Positions 58,936-64,000 of a stretch of 64,000 bases of DNA are shown piece by piece. The translations under genes were made by a program, and so were the position numbers. Position 1 is the first letter of the stretch; every line of letters starts with the position of its first letter. Under the pieces are notes generated by a model. The model did no database searches. It worked only from the letters and a program-made list of their open reading frames with translations, and was not told where the DNA came from. Origin of the DNA: Thalassospira alkalitolerans (GTDB lineage Bacteria > Pseudomonadota > Alphaproteobacteria > Rhodospirillales > Thalassospiraceae); assembly GCF_002115745.1 (NCBI RefSeq), contig NZ_JFKB01000009.1:184492-248491 (forward strand), read 5' to 3'.

Positions 58936-59952
58936 TTACTCGTAGGAAACCAGAATGTCGAGTTCAGCCAGTTTCTTGTCGATAGCCGAAACGCGTTCTG
59001 CTTTTTCGTCATCCGACAATTCGGCGGTGTTCTGAATTTTCAGCTTGTCTTTGAACAGGGCAAGCTGACGGATCGGATAAAGCTGCGCGTTGCTGCTTTC
59101 CATGAATTTGCCCATGCCATCCTGGATACCGCCCAGAACTTTATTGGCTTCTTCAACATTTCCGAGGCGACCGTAACCAAGGAAGAATGCCTTGATTTGG
59201 GATTTCAGTTCACGCGACAGGTCTTTGCGATACACCATCGGATCAGACGGGATCAGCGGCGAGGTCCAGATCACTTTGACCTTATCGGTGATTTCCGGTT
59301 TGACCATTTTGGTACGGGCAAGCTGTTCGGAATTGTTGGCAGCAACATCAACCTGCGAATTGGCTGTCGCCATCAGGTTGGTTTCATGGTTCGCATTGCG
59401 AACGGTCTTAAAGCAATCTTTCGGGTCCACGCCATTCTGGGCAAAGACATAATAGCTTGGTACCAGGAAGCCCGAGGTCGAGTTCGGATCACCAATACCG
59501 AAGTTCAATGTGTGATCACATTTCAACATATCCGCAAGGGTATTGATCTTGTCGTTATCGGCCTGGGTGATGATGTGCGAATAATACCCGTTCGAACCGT
59601 CGCTTTTGGACGTCTGAACGAAAACTTCGCCGCCCGCACGGTCAACGGCTTCCATGGCCGACTTGTTCCCGAACCAGCCAACATGAACCTTGCCAAAACG
59701 CATGCCTTCGATGATACCGGCGTAATCCGGCGCAAAGAATGCTTCGACTTTTTTGCCAAGGACTTCTTCCATGTCGTCGATCATCGGCTGCCACTGAGCT
59801 TTCAGGTTGGAACTCGACTCAGTCGAGATAAAACCGAAAACAATGGTATCGGGATCTTTTTCAAGCGGCTTGAAATCAATATCGGCCTGGGCAAAGCCCG
59901 AAGCCAGCATGCTAGCTGCAAATGCAACAGACGCAATTGTATTACGGATCAT
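58936..59952 (-). CDS. phnD: phosphonate ABC transporter substrate-binding protein PhnD
   Basis: A 338-residue periplasmic binding protein. The signal peptide is [23 protein letters not shown], and the mature protein has [20 protein letters not shown], a ligand-binding [18 protein letters not shown], and [20 protein letters not shown] with the phosphonate-binding Ser/Thr cluster. It lies between phnC and phnE in the order common for such transporters. Confidence 0.95.
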   Translation of the reverse strand: MIRNTIASVAFAASMLASGFAQADIDFKPLEKDPDTIVFGFISTESSSNLKAQWQPMIDDMEEVLGKKVEAFFAPDYAGIIEGMRFGKVHVGWFGNKSAMEAVDRAGGEVFVQTSKSDGSNGYYSHIITQADNDKINTLADMLKCDHTLNFGIGDPNSTSGFLVPSYYVFAQNGVDPKDCFKTVRNANHETNLMATANSQVDVAANNSEQLARTKMVKPEITDKVKVIWTSPLIPSDPMVYRKDLSRELKSQIKAFFLGYGRLGNVEEANKVLGGIQDGMGKFMESSNAQLYPIRQLALFKDKLKIQNTAELSDDEKAERVSAIDKKLAELDILVSYE

Positions 59953-60023
59953 GGGAAGTCCCCTGTCAGATTGGTGGTAGAGGTGAAATAAAAGACATAA
60001 GGCAGAGAGAACACGGTCTCGAT

Positions 60024-60863
60024 CTAGCTTGTCACGTAAGCCAGATCCTTCTTCGCGGCCTCGCCACTGGCCGGGATGGCCTCTGGCGTCGGTGCGAAAA
60101 GTTCGGAGGAATATTCGCCGTAAAGTTCGCGAAGGAATTCCGGCGTCAATTCAGTGGACGGGCCGTCAAAGACGACCTCGCCGTCGCGCATCGCAATGGT
60201 GCGAGTGCAATAATCACGGGCGTAATCAACCTGATGAAGGGATACAATCACGGTCACATTGTCTTCGCGGTTCACCCGATCAAGCGTGTTCATCACCTTG
60301 CGCGAGGAGGCCGGATCAAGCGATGCAATCGGCTCGTCGGCCAAAATCAGACGTGCGCCTTGGGTAATGGTGCGCGCAATCGCGGCACGTTGCTGTTGAC
60401 CGCCCGAAAGATTGCGGGCCTTCTTGGTCGCATGACCATCAATCCCGACACGTTTAAGCGCGGTCATCGCCCGCATACGTTCGGCCTTGGTAAACAGACA
60501 AAGCGACCCGCGCCATGCCGGAACCCGTCCCAGCATACCGGTCAGAACATTGGTCAAAACCGATAGGCGGCTCACCAGATTGAATTGCTGAAACACAACG
60601 CCAATATCGGCACGCACCTTGCGCGCACCACGGGAAATTCGGCCATTCTGCTGGATGACTTCGCCGAAAACTTCGATCTTGCCGCCATCGCGATCTCCGC
60701 GCAGTAAACCGGCAATATGGCGAATAAGGGTGGATTTACCCGAACCGGATGCACCGATCAGGGCAACCATCTCGCCCTCGCGGACCTGCAGACTGACATT
60801 GTCCAGCGCCCGCTTGCCCCGCGTGAAGCTTTTACTCAGTCTTGAAATATCTACGACCAGCAT
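60024..60863 (-). CDS. phnC: phosphonate ABC transporter ATP-binding protein PhnC
   Basis: A 279-residue transport ATPase. Walker A GASGSGKSTLIRHIAG (about residues 36-51), signature LSGGQQQRAAIARTI, Walker B LILADEPIASLDP and a switch His in VSLHQVDYARDYC. It is first in the unit phnC-phnD-phnE-acetyltransferase-DUF1045. Upstream lie a Pho-box-like repeat (60924-60941) and an octamer shared with the phnF-phnG interval. Confidence 0.95.
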   Translation of the reverse strand: MLVVDISRLSKSFTRGKRALDNVSLQVREGEMVALIGASGSGKSTLIRHIAGLLRGDRDGGKIEVFGEVIQQNGRISRGARKVRADIGVVFQQFNLVSRLSVLTNVLTGMLGRVPAWRGSLCLFTKAERMRAMTALKRVGIDGHATKKARNLSGGQQQRAAIARTITQGARLILADEPIASLDPASSRKVMNTLDRVNREDNVTVIVSLHQVDYARDYCTRTIAMRDGEVVFDGPSTELTPEFLRELYGEYSSELFAPTPEAIPASGEAAKKDLAYVTS

Positions 60864-60923
60864 TAAAGTCCGCCTGCTTGTGTTTCGCTGCTCAAGACGC
60901 TACGCACAATCCGCGACTCTATG

Positions 60924-60941
60924 GTGACGGTGATGTTACAG
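60924..60941 (-). promoter_or_regulatory. candidate Pho box upstream of phnC
   Basis: Read on the minus strand, CTGTAAC and CCGTCAC are separated by ATCA: the 7-4-7 arrangement of a PhoB box, matching five and six of seven consensus bases. It is 61-78 bases ahead of the phnC start, a normal position. This argues for induction by phosphate starvation. Confidence 0.65.
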
Positions 60942-60984
60942 TTCGATGATTACGGCACCTTATTTTCATCGACAACAATCAAAC

Positions 60985-60999
60985 TTGTCTATACATCAA
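60985..60999. promoter_or_regulatory. candidate PhnF operator upstream of phnC
   Basis: On the minus strand CTTGATGTATAGACAAG (60984-61000) contains GTATAGAC, the same octamer as at 50092-50099 in the phnF-phnG interval, flanked by CTTG and CAAG arms. It lies about 125 bases before phnC, upstream of the Pho box. Confidence 0.5.
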
Positions 61000-61014
61000 G
61001 TAAAATCACAAATG

Positions 61015-61058
61015 AAAATTCGAATATTTTAGAAATTCGGATGTCATAATCGAATTTT
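61015..61058. repeat. AT-rich inverted repeat
   Basis: AAAATTCGA (61015-61023) and TCGAATTTT (61050-61058) form a 9-bp inverted repeat with a 26-base spacer, in an AT-rich stretch (about 60,960-61,130). It may be a regulatory or structural element of the phnC promoter region; no known factor site was recognised. Confidence 0.45.
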
Positions 61059-61130
61059 TATTTAACAAAACATCCACAATCATAACGATTAATGGCACAT
61101 ATCAATAAAAATACGGAAAAATAAGCTCCG

Positions 61131-61165
61131 AACGTGCAAAAATTCAATGTTTTTGCACGTTTTTT
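61131..61165 (+). terminator. strong plus-oriented terminator without an assigned gene
   Basis: AACGTGCAAAAA (61131-61142) and TTTTTGCACGTT (61150-61161) form a perfect 12-bp stem with a seven-base loop. On the plus strand a T run continues after the stem (61160-61165). On the minus strand, after the dehydrogenase stop, the hairpin is followed by CGGAGC, with no immediate T run. It may act for the minus gene, but its geometry points to plus-strand transcription. Confidence 0.75.
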
Positions 61166-62156
61166 ACTTGATGGCGTCGATAGCAGCGATCACGTCGTCT
61201 TCGATATCCAGACCCTGAATTTCCGCATCCCGGCGGGCATTTTGCCCACGGCGCCCCGGCAACCGCACCGCTTCCTCCAATGCGATTTCATCCGCGATAT
61301 AACGCAAATGATCCATGATCTCTGGGCCACCAACCGCAACCGGATCAATCGCAATCACCATCTGACCAAGCGCGGGCGGTCCTCCCTTGTCATCAAACAA
61401 CGACGAGGATTGATGCCCAAATTGCGCCCCGGTCAAACCGGCTGCCAGCATTTCAACCATCATGGCAAGTGCGGCACCCTTGACCCCGCCTGCGGGTATC
61501 ATTGTGCCTTCCAGCGCCTTGACGGCATCGGTGGTCGGATTGCCATCAACATCAAGCGCCCAGTCATCGGGGATCGAAACGCCCTTTTGCTTGGCGGCCA
61601 TGATCTTGCCGCGCGCAACTTTCGATAGCGCCAAATCAATCACAATCGGATCACCATCCCGAATGGGGGTCGCAAAGGCAATCGGGTTGGTGCCAAACAT
61701 CGGACGTCGCCCGCCCCACGGTGCCATTGCCGCCGGGGCATTGGCAAACATCATCGCCGCCAGCCCCTGATCGGCCAGCTTTTCAACCGTTAGCCCCATA
61801 ACCCCGGCATGATGCGATTTATGGATTGCAGCAATCGCAATCCCCTGACGACGGGCCATATCGGGCAGCATATCAACCATCATATCAAGTGCCGGATAGG
61901 CAAATCCGTACTGCGCATCAATGCGCAGCACACCGGGATACGGTCGGTCGACAACAGGTTTGGCAAAACCATCAACCTTGCCGACCCGCGCCTGCCCGGC
62001 ATAGGCCGGAACACGGCGCAATCCATGCCCGCCTTGCCCGGCGGCCTCGGCCGTGACCAATGCCGTCGCAACCGATTTGGCAATTGCCGGATCAACTTTG
62101 CAACGCATCAAGGTATCGCACACCAATGCGTGTGCTTCGGTCAGGGCAAGCTTCAT
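61164..62156 (-). CDS. Ldh_2 family (malate/L-lactate-type) NAD(P)-dependent dehydrogenase
   Basis: A 330-residue oxidoreductase of the malate/lactate/sulfolactate/ureidoglycolate dehydrogenase family. It shows GQGGHGLRRVPAY near residue 40, AAIHKSHHAGVMGLTVEKLA with the catalytic His pair, PWGGRRPMFGTNPIAFATP in the nucleotide site, and LSKVARGKIMAAKQKG. The start at 62156 (MKLALTEAHALV) fits the family; the frame open to 62324 is not conserved-looking. The substrate could be sulfolactate, a 2-keto acid or an imino acid and cannot be fixed from sequence. Confidence 0.88.
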   Translation of the reverse strand: MKLALTEAHALVCDTLMRCKVDPAIAKSVATALVTAEAAGQGGHGLRRVPAYAGQARVGKVDGFAKPVVDRPYPGVLRIDAQYGFAYPALDMMVDMLPDMARRQGIAIAAIHKSHHAGVMGLTVEKLADQGLAAMMFANAPAAMAPWGGRRPMFGTNPIAFATPIRDGDPIVIDLALSKVARGKIMAAKQKGVSIPDDWALDVDGNPTTDAVKALEGTMIPAGGVKGAALAMMVEMLAAGLTGAQFGHQSSSLFDDKGGPPALGQMVIAIDPVAVGGPEIMDHLRYIADEIALEEAVRLPGRRGQNARRDAEIQGLDIEDDVIAAIDAIK

Positions 62157-62410
62157 GATCGTGACTTTCCAAATGGGGCAGGCTGATGGGTCAGATTGAC
62201 TGGCGGGATGATAAATCGACCGGGAAAACAAGGCGAAATGCCTGTTCCCGATACCATAATCATGGATCGGCATTTTGCGCAAAAATCTTGTGCGATGCAA
62301 TGACGGACACAGCAGCATTGTCACGCCATCAAAATCCGCTTGAGCATGCTAAAATTTCGCCGCAAAGTTCTTTGATTATCCGCCGCAGAATCAAACACAG
62401 GACATTCTGT

Positions 62411-62875
62411 ATGGACAAAACAAATCGCCGGATCGTTTCTTTGCTGGTCATCGGCATGGCATTTCTGATCTCGGCATGCAATGCGACGACCAAACCCGCG
62501 ACCGAGGCCGCAATCGATAATTGGGCCAATGTTGCCAACAAGGATTGGCAACTGATCCGCATTCAAAATGCGGGCCGAACCATCGACCCGATGTCACCGA
62601 TACTGGCCAGCGTCAATTTCACGCTTGATGGTAAAATTGTCGGGTCCACCGGGTGTAACCGCTATTTCGGCGGCTATACGCGCGATGGTAACAATCTGAT
62701 GATCTCCGCACTTGGCAGCGCGAACATGATGTGTGTTGACGACGCGATGGACGTTGAAGACGCTTTTATCGCCGCAATGGCCGACGTCAAAAGCTGGAAA
62801 ATTGATCAAGGCGAACTCCTGCTGCTTGACGCAACGGACAAATCCCTGATGAAGCTTGAACCGATCACCCCCTGA
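62411..62875 (+). CDS. META/HslJ-like domain lipoprotein
   Basis: A 154-residue secreted lipoprotein. The signal peptide ends in the lipobox ISAC (cysteine near residue 22), followed by a single META domain, with NWANVANKDWQLIRIQ, FTLDGKIVGSTGCNRYFGGY (containing the conserved GCNRYFG) and a Cys pair around MMCVDDAMDVEDAF. META-domain lipoproteins are linked to envelope stress and novobiocin resistance (HslJ), without a known activity. The start at ATG 62411 was chosen because it begins the signal peptide. Confidence 0.85.
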   Translation: MDKTNRRIVSLLVIGMAFLISACNATTKPATEAAIDNWANVANKDWQLIRIQNAGRTIDPMSPILASVNFTLDGKIVGSTGCNRYFGGYTRDGNNLMISALGSANMMCVDDAMDVEDAFIAAMADVKSWKIDQGELLLLDATDKSLMKLEPITP

Positions 62876-62907
62876 TCCCGACCGAACCACATGCCAATAT
62901 CGGCGGC

Positions 62908-63852
62908 CTATGGCACCTCAACCATTTGCTTGACCGCACGGCACAAGTGATCAAACCCGGCACGCGCACCGTCACTCATATGACGGGCACGCAACCAGCC
63001 ATGGATCATTTGCGGTTCCTCGCGATAGGTCACATCAACACCGGCACGCGCCAGACGCGCAGTATATTCACGCCCGTCATCGCGCAACGGATCAAAATAG
63101 GCCGCCGTAATATAGGTCGGCGGCAATCCGCGCAAATCTTCGGCCGATAACGGATAGGCCACCGGATCATCCATCGGCGCCTTTAAAACATCACGATAAT
63201 AAATCACATCATCGGTGCTAAGCCCCGGTGCCGATGCCATCTGACCATAAGATGGCCAGCCAAGATCACCGCCAAGCGCCGGATAAATCAGCACTTGCCC
63301 AACCACCCCGGCACCAAAACCATCATTGCGCGCCTTGATCGCAAGCCCCCCGGCCAATGTCGCCCCGGCACTGTCGCCAATCAAAATCAATTCTTCGCCA
63401 GCACCCAGCAACGCCCGTGCAACGCCATAGGCATCCAAATGCGCGGCAGGCCAAATATGCTCCGGTGCCAGACGGTAATCGACAGATATCAGTTCCGCCC
63501 CGCTTGCATCGGCGATTTCGGCACAAATCGAGTCATGACTGTCCCGCGAACCAACAACAAACCCGCCGCCATGCAGATAAAGTAATTTGCGCGGTGTCTG
63601 AATTTTTACCGGGTAATAGGACCGGACCGCGACCCCGGCAATTTGATCATCACGGCTCAGAAGCCCGGGGGGATGGGGATAGGCAAAAGCCGCACACAAC
63701 GCATCATACCATTTGCGTTGCTGCATAATTCCCGCAGCAACCGCATCGGGTGGAAGAAACCCATCACATTTGGCAATGAATTCACAGATGCCCGGTTCAT
63801 CGGGCATCGGGCTATAGGCGATATCCGGCACTGCCTGATCGGACCCGTCCAT
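62908..63852 (-). CDS. HSL-type alpha/beta hydrolase (esterase)
   Basis: A carboxylesterase-like enzyme of the hormone-sensitive-lipase family, about 314 residues. The oxyanion motif HGGGFVVGS and the nucleophile elbow GDSAGATLAGG are clear, with SVDYRLAPEH between them and TAAYFDPLRDDGREY plus MIHGWLRAR supplying the acid and His. Starts at 63852 (MDGSDQA) or 63897 (MLGLEP) are possible; neither has a strong ribosome site. It converges with the META lipoprotein gene. Confidence 0.82.
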   Translation of the reverse strand: MDGSDQAVPDIAYSPMPDEPGICEFIAKCDGFLPPDAVAAGIMQQRKWYDALCAAFAYPHPPGLLSRDDQIAGVAVRSYYPVKIQTPRKLLYLHGGGFVVGSRDSHDSICAEIADASGAELISVDYRLAPEHIWPAAHLDAYGVARALLGAGEELILIGDSAGATLAGGLAIKARNDGFGAGVVGQVLIYPALGGDLGWPSYGQMASAPGLSTDDVIYYRDVLKAPMDDPVAYPLSAEDLRGLPPTYITAAYFDPLRDDGREYTARLARAGVDVTYREEPQMIHGWLRARHMSDGARAGFDHLCRAVKQMVEVP

Positions 63853-64000
63853 TTCGCACAACTTCCCCAATGATGTTTTAGGCTCCAAGCCTAACATGCC
63901 AAGACTAACGCCAACCACCACACCGTGCAAAGCGGACAATTGTGTCAATGCATCATTTGCAATCCTGACCGCCTAGGTGTTGTTTACATTCATTGACAAC

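Noticed and set aside
58837..59991. 384-codon open frame antisense to phnD
   Set aside because: Covers the whole of phnD on the other strand. The phnD protein is clearly real and the antisense product matches no family.

Overview
The window looks like a chromosomal segment of a free-living alphaproteobacterium, most likely a marine Rhodospirillales member of the Thalassospira type. This is inferred from mid-50s GC by eye, the mdh-sucC-sucD-sucA-sucB-lpdA order typical of alphaproteobacteria, TAXI-type TRAP transport, a complete C-P lyase system and two diguanylate cyclases. I saw no rRNA, tRNA, CRISPR array, insertion sequence, phage gene or integrase of a mobile element. The tyrosine recombinase present is the housekeeping XerC. 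Coding density is high and most transcription units end in good intrinsic terminators.

Layout. 1-16,960: housekeeping genes. These are priA, a transaldolase-family aldolase, DUF484-xerC, a YrhK-type membrane protein, a GST / methyltransferase / glutamine-synthetase-like run, nadA and nadC, a NUDIX hydrolase, a large MscS channel, a ZntB/CorA metal transporter and zapE. 17,529-26,502: the TCA block mdh, sucCD, sucAB, lpdA, in which the whole 2-oxoglutarate dehydrogenase complex, succinyl-CoA synthetase and malate dehydrogenase are co-oriented. 26,641-36,374: methylglyoxal synthase, an AEC transporter, a minus-strand rRNA-modification cluster (RluA-like, rlmJ, RluE-like) with a SIMPL protein, D-lyxose isomerase, a TPR membrane protein, a GGEEF cyclase, an HI0933-type flavoprotein and a small PLDc_N-like membrane protein. 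36,431-49,289: a TAXI-TRAP transporter, an MFS transporter, malate synthase G, methionine aminopeptidase, a Cache-type GGDEM cyclase, a TRIC/UPF0126 channel and a TPR-methyltransferase fusion.

49,304-60,863 is the most coherent accessory module, a phosphonate utilisation island in two facing operons. phnF (repressor) is divergent from phnGHIJKLMN, whose genes mostly overlap or abut. Facing it is phnC-phnD-phnE, a hexapeptide acyltransferase and a DUF1045 protein. PhnGHIJKL with PhnM would convert alkylphosphonates to phosphoribosyl cyclic phosphate, and PhnN is present to make PRPP. The usual cyclic phosphodiesterase PhnP is absent, while the DUF1045 protein carries two H-x-T-L motifs of the 2H phosphoesterase type, so it is a candidate replacement. 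Both operons have Pho-box-like direct repeats and share an octamer resembling a PhnF/HutC-type operator, which suggests joint control by phosphate starvation and PhnF.

61,164-63,852: an Ldh_2-family dehydrogenase, a META-domain lipoprotein and an HSL-type esterase. I found no clearly unprecedented system. The best leads are the PhnP-replacement idea, the shared phn regulatory sites, a strong plus-strand terminator with no upstream plus-strand gene at 61,131, and a possible frameshifted small gene at 281-610.
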